This document shows, piece by piece, positions 8,866 to 17,804 of a DNA stretch of 64,000 bases. Made by a program: the position numbers and the translations under genes. The notes below the pieces were generated by a model, which had not been told where the DNA came from, searched no databases, and saw nothing but the letters and a program-made list of their open reading frames with translations. Location: assembly GCF_024699985.1 (NCBI RefSeq), contig NZ_JAJONA010000001.1:248001-312000 (forward strand), read 5' to 3'. This DNA is from Phenylobacterium sp. J367 (lineage in GTDB: Bacteria > Pseudomonadota > Alphaproteobacteria > Caulobacterales > Caulobacteraceae). Each line of letters starts with the position of its first letter. Position 1 is the first letter of the stretch.

Positions 8866-9837
8866 CTAGGCCATCACCACGATCATGCCGGCGGTCCGGG
8901 CCCGCGCATCGGGCGCCGCCAGGCAGGTCGCCACCGCCTCGTAGCCGGGTGAGCCGGGCCACGGACGCACCCACATCGACGGGCTGTGGTTGGCGGGGCA
9001 ATAGAGGATCGCCTCGTCGGAGCCGACGGCGCTGAGGTCGAGGATCGCGGTCGAGCGGGTCATCAGGATCAGCGGCCGGGCGGCCGGTCCGCGCCGGCGC
9101 AGGTGGGCGATCAGCGCCTCCTGGGTGGGTTCGTCGAGGCCGTCCTCGACAAGATCGGCGACGACCGCCGACGCCGGCTGCTCCAGACCGGCCAGCAAGC
9201 GCCGCAGGGCCTCGGTATCCGTCGCCCCGTCGGCGACAAGGGCGGCGAGTGTCGCGGGATCGGCGTCGCCCCCGACCTTCCGGTCGAGGTCCAGGAAGAC
9301 CGCGCCGGCGATCGCCTCCGCCAACTTCAGGCAGAGCCGCGTCTTGCCGCTGCCGAGCGGGCCGGTGACGTAGGTTAGGGCGGGCGCGTCACGGAATTCG
9401 AACCGCTCGCCGCCCCAGGGCCAGGGCAGGTCGAAGGCGGCGGCTAGGCCGGAGCCTGGGGACGCCAGCGAAGCCAGTTCGGCAAGGCTGGGCGCCTCGC
9501 CCGCCGCGAGCCGCCGCCGCAGGCCGCGGACGGCCTCCACCGCGCCCGAGAGTTCCGCGAGCCGCACCTCCAGCGCCGTTTGGTGCGCGGCAAGCGCCGG
9601 CTCCAGGCCGGACGCGTCGCCCTTCAGCACCCGGGCGACCTGGGCGAGGCTGAACCCCAGGGCCCGGAGCGCCGCGATCTCGCGCGCTCGGGCCATGTCA
9701 TCAGGCCCGTAGGCGCGCCAGCCGGCGGCGGTCCTGAGCGGCGCGAGCAGGCCGCGCGCCTCGTAGAGCCGCAGCGCCTTCGCCGAGACGCCCAGCCGGC
9801 GGGCGGCCTCGGCGGGGTTGAGGAATTCGGCGGCCAT
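8866..9837 (-). CDS. MerR-type regulator fused to a P-loop ATPase domain
   Basis: A 323-residue protein. Residues 5-72 are a MerR winged helix (A-A-R-R-L-G-V-S-A-K-A-L-R-L-Y-E), followed by a helical dimerisation stretch to about residue 120. The second half carries a Walker A motif G-P-L-G-S-G-K-T near residue 167 and plausible Walker B-like segments (A-V-F-L-D-L-D; A-V-V-A-D-L-V-E-D). MerR regulators normally end in an effector pocket, so the ATPase half is unusual. ATG 9837 is preceded by GGGAG. Function and target unknown; it lies downstream of hpt on the same strand. Confidence 0.75.
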   Translation of the reverse strand: MAAEFLNPAEAARRLGVSAKALRLYEARGLLAPLRTAAGWRAYGPDDMARAREIAALRALGFSLAQVARVLKGDASGLEPALAAHQTALEVRLAELSGAVEAVRGLRRRLAAGEAPSLAELASLASPGSGLAAAFDLPWPWGGERFEFRDAPALTYVTGPLGSGKTRLCLKLAEAIAGAVFLDLDRKVGGDADPATLAALVADGATDTEALRRLLAGLEQPASAVVADLVEDGLDEPTQEALIAHLRRRGPAARPLILMTRSTAILDLSAVGSDEAILYCPANHSPSMWVRPWPGSPGYEAVATCLAAPDARARTAGMIVVMA

Positions 9838-9915
9838 GTGATTCGGGCTCCCTTGCGGTGATCCCGGGATCAGTGGGCGCGGCCCCAGGGGCCGGGTCAA
9901 GCGGCCGGCCCGCCC

Positions 9916-10443
9916 CTAGTCCATCGCCCCGATATACGGCAGGCCGCGATACTGGCCGGCGACGTCCATGCCGTAGCCGACGAGGAAGCGGCCAGGGGCC
10001 TCCCAGGCCACGAAGTCGGGCTTTAGCCCCCGCTCGGTGGGCCAGGGCTTGGAGGCGAAGACCGCGGTCAGCACCTCGCTGGCGCCCGCGTCGCGGACAA
10101 GCCGGGCGGCCTCGGTCAGCGAGAGGCCCGTGTCGAACACGTCGTCGACGATCAGCGCCTTCTGGCCTACCAGCGGCCGTTGCAGGTCGGCGCGCACCTC
10201 GCACCGGCCCGTCGAAACCCGCTGATCCTTGTAGGAGGCGAGCCACAGCGCATCGAAGCGCACGTGCCGGCCGTGGCGGGCGAGCGCCCGCATCAGGTCG
10301 GCGCAGAACCACAGCCCGCCGGTGAGCAGGCAGACCGCCACCGTATCGTCGTCCAGCCGGGGCGCCACGCGGGCCGCCAGCGCCTCCACCCGCTCCGAGA
10401 CCTCGGCCTCGGTGAGCAGGATCTCTTTGATCTCGTCAGCCAT
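9916..10443 (-). CDS. hpt: Hypoxanthine phosphoribosyltransferase
   Basis: Purine salvage: hypoxanthine or guanine plus PRPP to IMP or GMP, in the cytosol. 175 residues. The PRPP-binding motif is A-L-I-V-D-D-V-F-D-T-G-L-S-L. The N-terminal V-C-L-L-T-G-G-L-W-F and C-terminal V-G-Y-G-M-D segments fit the family. The start at 10443 overlaps the end of the DUF3426 gene by 8 bases, so translation is probably coupled. Confidence 0.88.
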   Translation of the reverse strand: MADEIKEILLTEAEVSERVEALAARVAPRLDDDTVAVCLLTGGLWFCADLMRALARHGRHVRFDALWLASYKDQRVSTGRCEVRADLQRPLVGQKALIVDDVFDTGLSLTEAARLVRDAGASEVLTAVFASKPWPTERGLKPDFVAWEAPGRFLVGYGMDVAGQYRGLPYIGAMD

Positions 10444-11311
10444 GGTGGTCCGATAGCGCGTCCGGGGCATCGGCGGGAAGCGGCTTCGCCTCCTCCGGCT
10501 GGGCGCCATGGCCGCCGTCGCCGTGGGCTGGAGCGCCGTGGCTGTCGGCCGCCGCGTGCACCGGCGCGGGTCCGGCTTGTCCGGCGCGCGCCTCGAACGC
10601 GAGCGCGAGCTCGGCGATGGCCAAGGGCGGGTCGGCGATGGCCACGGCGAAGTGGCGCTTCGATCCGCCGGGCACATGAGGGTCGATCGGTCGGACGACC
10701 TTGGCCGCCAGCGGCTGGCCGGTGCGACTCAGCATATCGATACGGATGGCCGGGGCCTGGGCGGCGTCCTCCCGCAGGTTGCGGATTTGGCCGGTCACCG
10801 CGAGCACCGGACGCCCACCCTGGAAGGTGGGCCTGGCCACCACCTCCTCGATGACCAGCCCGAGGCTGTTCACCGGCACGCCAAGCCCGGCATAGGCGCC
10901 GGAGGTCTGAGGCGCGAGGCGGACGATGGCGTCCCGGAAGATGAGGGCCGCGGCCACCAGCAGCACGGCCACGGCGGCGACCGATCCCCAGGCGATGATG
11001 GCGCCGACCGGCTTCTTCGGGGGCGGCGGCCGCGGCGCGGCGCGCGGACGCGGCCGTTCGGCGGGATCGGGCCCGCTGACCTCGAGGTCGTCCTGCGGAG
11101 CGGCGGCGACGGGCGCCTCGGGCTCCGGCGCGGCCTCGGCGGCCACGTCCTCGAAGAGCTCGCGGTCTTCCGGATCGACGACGGGCTCGGCCTCCCGGGC
11201 CGTGTGCCAGCGGGCGCCGCAACCGGTGCATTTGACCGTCCGGCCGCCCTCGGGGATGCGCGAGTCATCCACGAAATAGCTGGTGGCGCACTCTGGACAG
11301 GTCAGTATCAT
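10436..11311 (-). CDS. DUF3426 zinc-ribbon membrane protein
   Basis: A 291-residue protein. The N-terminal MJ0042-type zinc ribbon has C-P-E-C at residues 5-8 and C-T-G-C near residue 28. An acidic, Pro-rich linker and one membrane helix (A-I-I-A-W-G-S-V-A-A-V-A-V-L-L-V-A-A) follow, then an extracytoplasmic DUF3426 domain. The His-rich end (H-G-A-P-A-H-G-D-G-G-H-G) may bind metal. ATG 11311 is divergent from ftsE with 57 bases between starts. This pairing beside ftsE is common in related bacteria. Function not established. Confidence 0.85.
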   Translation of the reverse strand: MILTCPECATSYFVDDSRIPEGGRTVKCTGCGARWHTAREAEPVVDPEDRELFEDVAAEAAPEPEAPVAAAPQDDLEVSGPDPAERPRPRAAPRPPPPKKPVGAIIAWGSVAAVAVLLVAAALIFRDAIVRLAPQTSGAYAGLGVPVNSLGLVIEEVVARPTFQGGRPVLAVTGQIRNLREDAAQAPAIRIDMLSRTGQPLAAKVVRPIDPHVPGGSKRHFAVAIADPPLAIAELALAFEARAGQAGPAPVHAAADSHGAPAHGDGGHGAQPEEAKPLPADAPDALSDHHG

Positions 11312-11368
11312 GACGGCCGAATCGCGACGCTCCAGCAACCCCCTCCGAGGTCGCCGATTTCCGGCTCT

Positions 11369-12106
11369 ATGTCCAGAAACCCCAACGTCGCTGCGGCGAC
11401 AGACGCCGCCGACGAGGTCGTCCGATTCGACGACGTTTCCATGCGCTACGGCCGCGGGCCGGAAGTGCTGAGCGACCTCAACTTCGGCCTGGCGCCGGGC
11501 AGCTTCCATTTCATCACCGGCCCTTCCGGGGCGGGGAAGAGTTCGCTCCTCAAGCTCATCTACCTGGCGGCGCGCCCATCGAAGGGCCTGATCCATCTGT
11601 TCGGGCATGACGTGGCCCACGAGACCGCGCGGACCCGGCCGCACCTGCGCCGCCGGATCGGGGTGGTCTTCCAGGACCTTCTGCTGCTGGAGCACCTGTC
11701 GGCGTTCGACAACGCCGCCATTCCGTTGCGCATCTCGGGCGCGAAGCCCGGCGACTATCGCAACGACGTGGCCGAGCTGCTCTCGTGGGTCGGGCTCGGC
11801 CAGCGGATGCACGCCATGCCCGCCACGCTGGCTGGCGGCGAGAAGCAGCGCCTCGCCATCGCCCGCGCGGTGGTCAATCGGCCCGAGATCCTGTTGGCCG
11901 ACGAGCCGACGGCCAACGTCGACCACGACATGGCGCTGCGGATCTTCCGACTGTTCGTGGAGCTGAACCGGCTGGGCACGACCATCGTCATCGCCACCCA
12001 CGACCAGGATCTGGTCGCCCGGTCCGGCCGGCCGGTCCTGCACCTCGAGAACGGCCGGCTGACCCCGCGCGGGCCGCAGGGCCCGACCAGCGGGGCCGCG
12101 CCATGA
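11369..12106 (+). CDS. ftsE: Cell-division ABC transporter ATPase FtsE
   Basis: ATPase that with FtsX controls peptidoglycan hydrolases at the division site. 245 residues. Walker A G-P-S-G-A-G-K-S, Q-loop F-Q-D, signature L-A-G-G-E-K-Q-R (the common form is LSGGQQQR), Walker B I-L-L-A-D-E-P and switch His T-H-D. It has an N-terminal extension of about 20 residues before the ABC domain. The stop overlaps the ftsX start by ATGA. Confidence 0.93.
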   Translation: MSRNPNVAAATDAADEVVRFDDVSMRYGRGPEVLSDLNFGLAPGSFHFITGPSGAGKSSLLKLIYLAARPSKGLIHLFGHDVAHETARTRPHLRRRIGVVFQDLLLLEHLSAFDNAAIPLRISGAKPGDYRNDVAELLSWVGLGQRMHAMPATLAGGEKQRLAIARAVVNRPEILLADEPTANVDHDMALRIFRLFVELNRLGTTIVIATHDQDLVARSGRPVLHLENGRLTPRGPQGPTSGAAP

Positions 12107-13000
12107 GCCAGCCGCTGTTCGATCCGGCCCGCTGGCGGCCTGCCCCCTTCCTGCCGGAGAGCGACGCCCGCGACGGGGCGCTGATCTTCGTGGTCGCCGT
12201 GCTGTGCTTCCTGGCCTGCCTGACGGCCCTGGGCGTGCTGGCGGCCGACCGCGCCGCCCACGGCTGGAGCGGCCAGCTTGCCGGCGAGGCCACGGTCATC
12301 GTTCGCGCCCGTGGCGGCGAGACGCCGGACGCCGCGGCAGCCCGGGCCGCCGAGACGCTGGCCGGCGTCTCGGGCGTCAGCGAGGCCCGCGCCCTCGAGC
12401 GCGAGAAGGCCTACGAGTTGATCAAGCCCTGGCTCGGCGACGTCGCCGACCTCGAGGACCTGCCCGTGCCCAGGCTCGTGGCCGTAACGCTCGACCCCGA
12501 CCAGCCCGCGAGCGGCCGCGCCCCTCGACCGGGCGTTGAAGGCCCAGGGCATCGACGCCGTCGTCGACGACCACAGCGTCTGGATCGACGATATCCGCAA
12601 TGCCGCGGGCGTGGTCCGTGGCGCGGGCGCCGCGGTCTTCCTGCTGATCGCCGGCGCGGCGGCGGCCGTCGTCGCGTTCGCGACGCGCGCAGGCCTCGCG
12701 GCGCGCAAGGAAGTGGTCGAGGTGCTGCATCTCTCGGGCGCGGAGGACGCCTTCATCGCCCGCCTGTTCCAGCTGCGCTTCGCGCGCGTGGCCGGCCTCG
12801 CGGGTCTGCTGGGCGCGGCGGCGGCGGCGGCGGCCGGCGCCATGGCCAGGCTGGCGGGCGGCGGTGCGGGCCTGACGCCGGCCCTGCCGATCGCCTGGAT
12901 CGACCTGCTGGCGGTGCTACCCTGTCCCATCCTGGCCGCGCTCGTCGCGGCGCTGGCGGCCCGGCTGACGGCGGGGGCGCTGATCCGGGAGATGCAATGA
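12103..13000 (+). CDS. ftsX: Cell-division protein FtsX (frameshifted)
   Basis: Inner-membrane partner of FtsE, with four helices expected: near residues 25-48, then three in the C-terminal half (A-A-V-F-L-L-I-A-G-A-A-A-A-V-V and others). The extracytoplasmic domain before the break contains G-E-A-T-V-I-V-R-A. The frame breaks at C4 12521-12524: removing one C joins A-S-G-R-A to L-D-R-A-L-K-A-Q-G-I-D-A-V-V. ftsX is normally needed for division, so an error in the sequence is more likely than loss. The stop overlaps ydcF. Confidence 0.85.
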
Positions 13001-13626
13001 AGTCCGTCGCGACCTTCCTGGTCCTGGCGCTGATCTGGACGGCGGGCCTGTTCGCCTTCGCCCACCGCGTGCAGCAGTCGACGCCGGCGCCCCTGCCCGC
13101 GCCGGCGGACGGGATCGTGACCCTCACCGGCGCGAACTCGAACCAGCGGATCGCCGCCGCCATCGCGCTCCTGGAACGCGATCTCGGCAACCGCGTGCTG
13201 GTCTCAGGCGTGAACCGAGAGGCGAGCCGGGAGGACATCCGCACCGTCTCCCGCGCCGTGCGCCGCCTCTACGACTGCTGCGTGGACCTCGGGTTCACCG
13301 CCGCCGACACCGTCGGCAACGCCCGCGAAACCGCTGAGTGGGCGCAGGCCATGCGCTACCGCTCGCTGATCGTGGTCACCGCCGACTACCACATGCCCCG
13401 CGCCATGCTGGAGCTGCGCGCGGTCCTGCGCGAGCCGGAGGTGTCGCTGCACCCCTACCCCGTGCCGACGCCGTCGCTGAAGGCCAGGGGCTGGTGGCGC
13501 AGCCCGAGGGCGGCGCGCTTGATGGTGGTGGAGTACTCCAAGTATCTGGCGATCCTCGGCCGCGAGGCGGTGCTGGGCCTGGGCCCGCGCGACCGCGACC
13601 CGGCGCAACAGAAGGCCCCGACGTGA
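12997..13626 (+). CDS. YdcF family (DUF218) protein
   Basis: A 209-residue protein with one N-terminal membrane helix (F-L-V-L-A-L-I-W-T-A-G-L-F-A-F-A) and an extracytoplasmic DUF218 domain. The family motifs are G-I-V-T-L-T-G, an N-A-R-E-T segment and T-A-D-Y-H-M-P-R-A. Related proteins (SanA, ElyC) act in envelope or peptidoglycan-precursor metabolism. It overlaps ftsX upstream (ATGA) and plsC downstream (GTGA), so all four genes are probably translationally coupled. Confidence 0.85.
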   Translation: MKSVATFLVLALIWTAGLFAFAHRVQQSTPAPLPAPADGIVTLTGANSNQRIAAAIALLERDLGNRVLVSGVNREASREDIRTVSRAVRRLYDCCVDLGFTAADTVGNARETAEWAQAMRYRSLIVVTADYHMPRAMLELRAVLREPEVSLHPYPVPTPSLKARGWWRSPRAARLMVVEYSKYLAILGREAVLGLGPRDRDPAQQKAPT

Positions 13627-14324
13627 CCGCCATCCGCTCGCTCCTCTTCCACGTGACGTTCTATCTCTGGACGGCGCTGGTCGCGGTGCTCTGCTCGCCG
13701 ATCCTGCTGGGCCCCACGCGCTGGACCCTGGCCATGTTCCACGCCTGGGGCCGCGGCAACGTCCTTCTGCTCTGGCTGATCTGTGGCATCCGGGTCGAGG
13801 TCCGCGGCCGTCAGTACATTCCGACGGGCCCGGCGCTGGTCGCGCCCAAGCACCAGTGCATGTTCGACGTCTTCGCCCAGTTCACCTGGCTGCCGGGCTC
13901 GGTCTTCGTGATGAAGAAGGAACTGGCCTGGATCCCGTGGTTCGGTTGGTACGCCGCCAAGGTCGGCACCATCGACATCGACCGCTCCGGCCACTCGACG
14001 GCGCTGCGCAACATGGTCCGCCGCGCCAAGGTGCTCTTCGAGAAGAACCGTCAGGTGGTGATCTTTCCCGAGGGGACCCGCGGCAAGCCGGGCGCGAAGA
14101 CCGACTACAAGCCCGGCATCGCCGCCCTTTACCGCGAGCTCGACGTGCCGGTGATCCCGGTGGCGACCAATTCCGGGGTCCACTGGCAGAGCTTCCTGCG
14201 GGTTCCGGGCACCATCGTCTTCGAATACCTGGAGCCGATCCCGCCGGGCCTGAAGCGCGCCGAGTTCATGCGCACGCTCGAAGAGCGGATCGAAACCGCC
14301 TCGGCGAAGCTCCTGGCGCTCTAG
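13623..14324 (+). CDS. plsC: 1-acyl-sn-glycerol-3-phosphate acyltransferase
   Basis: Makes phosphatidic acid from lysophosphatidic acid at the inner membrane. 233 residues starting at GTG 13623, which overlaps the ydcF stop. A membrane helix lies near residues 8-32. Acyltransferase motif I is H-Q-C-M-F-D (HX4D) and motif III is F-P-E-G-T-R. The stop TAG shares the palindrome CTAG (14321-14324) with the stop of the convergent chaC gene. Confidence 0.92.
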   Translation: MTAIRSLLFHVTFYLWTALVAVLCSPILLGPTRWTLAMFHAWGRGNVLLLWLICGIRVEVRGRQYIPTGPALVAPKHQCMFDVFAQFTWLPGSVFVMKKELAWIPWFGWYAAKVGTIDIDRSGHSTALRNMVRRAKVLFEKNRQVVIFPEGTRGKPGAKTDYKPGIAALYRELDVPVIPVATNSGVHWQSFLRVPGTIVFEYLEPIPPGLKRAEFMRTLEERIETASAKLLAL

Positions 14325-14859
14325 CCTGCGCCCAGTTCCCGCTGCTCGACGAGGCTCAGCAGGGTTTCCATGGCGTGGTCGCGCACCCCTCCTCGCGGAG
14401 GTGTTCGACCAGGTCGCGGAGGTAGTCGACGTTGCGGCCGGAGAGGCCCTTCGCGCCGGCGATCAGCTCGGCCTGGCGGACGAGGCCGAGCGCGCCGGCC
14501 CACTGCGGATGGCGCACGTCGGAGAGAAACACGAGCGCTTCCGCCCGTCGGCCGTCGGCCAGCCGCACGTGCCGGCGGGCCTCGACGTAGGTCTCGGTCG
14601 GCTGCTCCCGCTCCACGAGGTAGGCGTACACCTCGGGCCAGATCGCCTCGGCGATCCGGTAGGCCATGCCCCGCGTGGTCCCGCCCGGCGCGAGGCCCAG
14701 CACCAGCCCCGGCCTTTCGTACGTGCCGCGATGGTGGACGGAATAGATGCAGAAGGCCCGGCGGCGGCCGTGCAGGGTGGCGGGCGTCCGCTCGAGGAAG
14801 TCGAAGCCCGGCCGCCACATCAGCGAGCCATAGCCGAAGACCCAACGCTCGCCCGACAT
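14321..14859 (-). CDS. chaC: Gamma-glutamylcyclotransferase, ChaC type (frameshifted)
   Basis: Degrades glutathione or gamma-glutamyl peptides to 5-oxoproline. About 179 residues. The substrate loop is V-F-G-Y-G-S-L-M-W (the YGSL motif) near the N-terminus. ATG 14859 follows a G-rich Shine-Dalgarno sequence. The last 16 codons are in another frame: adding one G at 14386-14389 gives H-L-R-E-E-G-V-R-D-H-A-M-E-T-L-L-S-L. The repaired stop overlaps the plsC stop through CTAG. It is divergent from the DUF2125 gene with 19 bases between starts. Confidence 0.85.
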
Positions 14860-14878
14860 CCCGCCCCGCGCTAAACCG

Positions 14879-15928
14879 ATGGCCATGTCTCTGCACGATC
14901 TGCCGCCGCCCCGCAAACGGAGCCGCCTCGGGCTCTATCTTCCCTTCGCCATCGCCCTGGTGGTGGTCATCGGCTGGAGCGTCCTGTGGCTCTGGGCCCG
15001 CGGCGAGGCCCGGGCGCGGATGGACGCCTCCGTCGCCCAGCTGAAGGCGGCCGGCTATGACGTCAGCTGGAAGGAGCGCGGCATCGGCGGCTACCCGCTG
15101 CGCCTCAACATCACCCTGACCGAGGCCCGGGTTCGCGAACCCTCGGGCTGGGGTCTGGAGGCGCCGGTGCTGGAGGGTCAGGCCTATATGCACGCCCCGA
15201 CGCACTGGATGCTGGCTGCGCCGCAGGGCCTGACCTTCGTGCGACCGATCGGTGGGCCGGTCGTGGTGAAGGGCGAGGTGATCCGCGCGAGCCTGAAGGA
15301 CCTCGACAAGCGGCCGCCCAGCTTCTCGCTCCAGGGCGCCAAGCTCATCTTCCAGCCGACGGCCGGCGCCCAGCCCTTCGGCCTGGAGGCCGCCGAGCTG
15401 GTGGAGCTCCACCTCCGTCCAGGCCCCGACGACGAGGGCCTGCTGGCCGCCGAGGTGAAGAACGGCAAGGCGCGTCTGTCGGGACTGCTCGGCCGCATCG
15501 CCGCCGACAAGCCCGTGCAGATCATCTGGAATTCGCGGCTCACGAAGATGAGCAGCTTCGAGGGCTCGGACTGGCCGACTGCGGTCCGTCGCTGGTCCGA
15601 CGCTGGCGGACAGATGCGTGTGGTCCAGGCCGGCGTCACCGCCGGCGACGCCCTGCTGGGCTCGAACTCGGGCCTGCTGAACGTCGGGACCGACGGCCGG
15701 CTGCGCGGAATGCTCGACGTGACGCTGAAGCAGGCGCCGCGGGCGCTGGGGGCGATGAGCCAGACCGGCGTGATCCAGCCCGAAGCCGCCGGCGCCGCCG
15801 CTGCGGTGGCCGAGGCGCGCGAAGGCGCCGGCGACGTGGCGCGGGTGACGATCAACTTCCAGGCGGGCCAGACGACGCTTGGTCCCGTGGCGGTGGGCCC
15901 CGCGCCGAAGGTGTACGAGGTCCGCTAG
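14879..15928 (+). CDS. DUF2125 family membrane-anchored protein
   Basis: About 349 residues from ATG 14879 (ATG 14885 also possible). One N-terminal membrane helix (L-P-F-A-I-A-L-V-V-V-I-G-W-S-V-L-W-L-W) precedes a long periplasmic domain of the DUF2125 type, common in alphaproteobacteria and of unknown function. Family features include G-Y-P-L-R-L near residue 78. The stop TAG overlaps the stop of the convergent BON gene through CTAG (15925-15928). Confidence 0.85.
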   Translation: MAMSLHDLPPPRKRSRLGLYLPFAIALVVVIGWSVLWLWARGEARARMDASVAQLKAAGYDVSWKERGIGGYPLRLNITLTEARVREPSGWGLEAPVLEGQAYMHAPTHWMLAAPQGLTFVRPIGGPVVVKGEVIRASLKDLDKRPPSFSLQGAKLIFQPTAGAQPFGLEAAELVELHLRPGPDDEGLLAAEVKNGKARLSGLLGRIAADKPVQIIWNSRLTKMSSFEGSDWPTAVRRWSDAGGQMRVVQAGVTAGDALLGSNSGLLNVGTDGRLRGMLDVTLKQAPRALGAMSQTGVIQPEAAGAAAAVAEAREGAGDVARVTINFQAGQTTLGPVAVGPAPKVYEVR

Positions 15929-16194
15929 AGCTCGAGGCCCGCGACGGCCGCCGTCGGCCGCGTGCGAACCTGCAACTGATTGCGGATGCGGCGGACGCCC
16001 TCGACGGCGCCGGCCACGTGCTCGGCCCGACGGAAGGCGTCGGAGGACCAGACCACGCCGGTGAGCCGGACTTCGCCGCGCTCGACCTTCACCGTCACGT
16101 CGGCGGTATCGAGGCCGTGGGCATGCCAGAGCCGGTCCTGCACCTCGACCCGGATCCTGAGGTCCGAAATCGGATAGGTTTTCAGATCGGCCAT
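15925..16194 (-). CDS. BON-domain protein
   Basis: An 89-residue protein. Residues 10-75 form a BON domain, with I-R-V-E-V-Q-D-R-L-W near the start, V-E-R-G-E-V-R-L-T-G-V-V in the middle and V-E-G-V-R-R-I-R-N-Q-L at the end. BON domains bind membranes or phospholipids. No signal peptide is visible. ATG 16194 has GGGAGGTG upstream. It shares CTAG stops with DUF2125. Confidence 0.8.
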   Translation of the reverse strand: MADLKTYPISDLRIRVEVQDRLWHAHGLDTADVTVKVERGEVRLTGVVWSSDAFRRAEHVAGAVEGVRRIRNQLQVRTRPTAAVAGLEL

Positions 16195-16324
16195 CGTCGC
16201 ACCTCCCGCGCGTCCCCCGGCTGCACGGTTCAACTCTACGCCGCTGGCGCGCGCCGTCCGCTCACAGGTTCGCGATGGCAATCCGCGCTCGGGCGGGCGA
16301 AGCTCGGCCTTCGGGGAGGACGAC

Positions 16325-16947
16325 ATGGCATCGCTCTACGACCGCTTCATTCTGCCGAAGCTCCTGACGTGCGCCTGCTCGTCGCCGCCGATCATGAAGC
16401 AGCGGGCCAAGGTCGTGCCGCGCGCGGAAGGCCGGGTGCTGGAGCTGGGCATCGGCATGGGCCTGAACCTGCCGTTCTACGATCCCGGCAAGGTCCGCGA
16501 GGTGCTGGGCGTCGATCCGGCGGCGGAACTGCGCGCCCGGGCCGAGGCCGCGGAGCGCCCCCGGGGCTGGCCGTGCGCGTGGAGGACGGGACCGCCGAAG
16601 CCCTGCCCTTCGAGGACGGCAGCTTCGACACCGTGGTCTGCACCTTCACCCTCTGCTCGGTCTGCACGCCGATGGCGGCGCTCGCCGAGGCGCGCCGGGT
16701 GCTGAAGCCGGGCGGCCGGTTCCTGTTCTGTGAGCATGGCCTCGCGCCGGACCCTGACGTGGTGAAATGGCAGCGGCGGATCGAGCCGGTGTGGAAGCGC
16801 ATCGCGGGCGGCTGCCATCTCTCGCGGCCGGTCTCGAAGGCGATCGCCGCGGCCGGCTTCCGGCTTGAGGGCGTCGAGACCATGTACCTGCCGAAGACCC
16901 CGCGCTGGGCCGGCTGGAACGAGTGGGGCGCAGCGACGCCCGCCTGA
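16325..16947 (+). CDS. SAM-dependent methyltransferase, class I (frameshifted)
   Basis: About 207 residues. The SAM-binding motif is V-L-E-L-G-I-G-M-G-L-N near residue 40. D-G-T-A-E-A-L-P-F and F-C-E-H-G-L fit the UbiE/phosphatidylethanolamine N-methyltransferase-like group. A Cys-rich N-terminus (L-L-T-C-A-C-S-S-P-P-I) is seen in that group. The frame breaks at 16558-16566 (C5G4), where one base appears missing. ATG 16325 has GGGGAGG before it. Substrate unknown. Confidence 0.8.
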
Positions 16948-16950
16948 GCG

Positions 16951-17804
16951 TCAGGGGACGGCGGGCAGCCGCATCACCACGACTTCGCGGTTCGGTCGGC
17001 TGATGCCGAACACAACCCCGGGCTGGCTCTTGTCGAAGGCGATGGCCTGGCCCTCGATCGCGACCTCGATGGTGGCCAGGTGGTCGAGCTTCGAGCCCCC
17101 GCCGGCAGGGCCAGGACGTAGAGCTCGGGATGGTCGTGGCCGGTGATGTAGAGCCGGCCGTCTGGCCCCCAGCCGCCGCCCGACGAACTCATCGGCCGAA
17201 AGCGTTCCAGGACCGTCTCGGGGAACGACCAGCCCTGCATCCTCCGCCACTGGTCGTCGAACTGCACGAACTGGGTGTAGACGCTGCCGCGGCCCGGTTC
17301 GCCGCGGCCTGGCTGCCCGTCGGGACGCGGCTCGTAGTTGGCGAAGGTCGCCCACCAGACACCGTCCTTGCGGTCGACCCAGGTGAGGGAGCCGATCTGC
17401 TGGCCCAGCGAGACGGTGCGCAGATGGACCATCTTTCCCGGGTCGAAGATCTCCACCGAGCTCGACATCGGGACCTGCGGGTAGTTGGACGCCGCACAGA
17501 CGAGCTCTTTCCCGATCACCTCGCAGGAATTGATGTGCGGGAAGCGCGCACGCTCGCCCGCCCACTCGCCGACCTTCTCGCCGGTCGCCTTGTCGTACTT
17601 GGCGATGCGCGAGTTCGCGACGGCGTAGAAGTGCTTCGCGTCCACCGCCACGCCCTGGGTGGCTTCGGGCGCCTTGTAGCGGCGGATGACCTCGGACTGC
17701 AGGACCGGCAGAGCTGGCGGCGGCGTCTGGGCCTGGGCGGCCCCGGCGAGGGCCGCGAAGAGCGCAAGCAACGCCTTACGCACGCTGAACGCCCGCCTTG
17801 CCAT
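16951..17804 (-). CDS. Secreted beta-propeller-like protein (frameshifted)
   Basis: About 284 residues with a signal peptide (A-L-L-A-L-F-A-A-L-A-G-A-A-Q-A). Repeated beta-strand blocks suggest a propeller (A-V-D-A-K-H-F-Y-A-V; G-P-D-G-R-L-Y-I-T-G). The frame breaks at C5 17096-17100: one extra base would join A-L-P-A-G to G-S-K-L-D-H-L-A-T-I-E-V. The start is uncertain (ATG 17804, ATG 17813 or GTG 17783), and all overlap the end of the phoD gene. It is the third gene of a receptor-phosphatase-propeller operon. Function not recognised. Confidence 0.65.
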
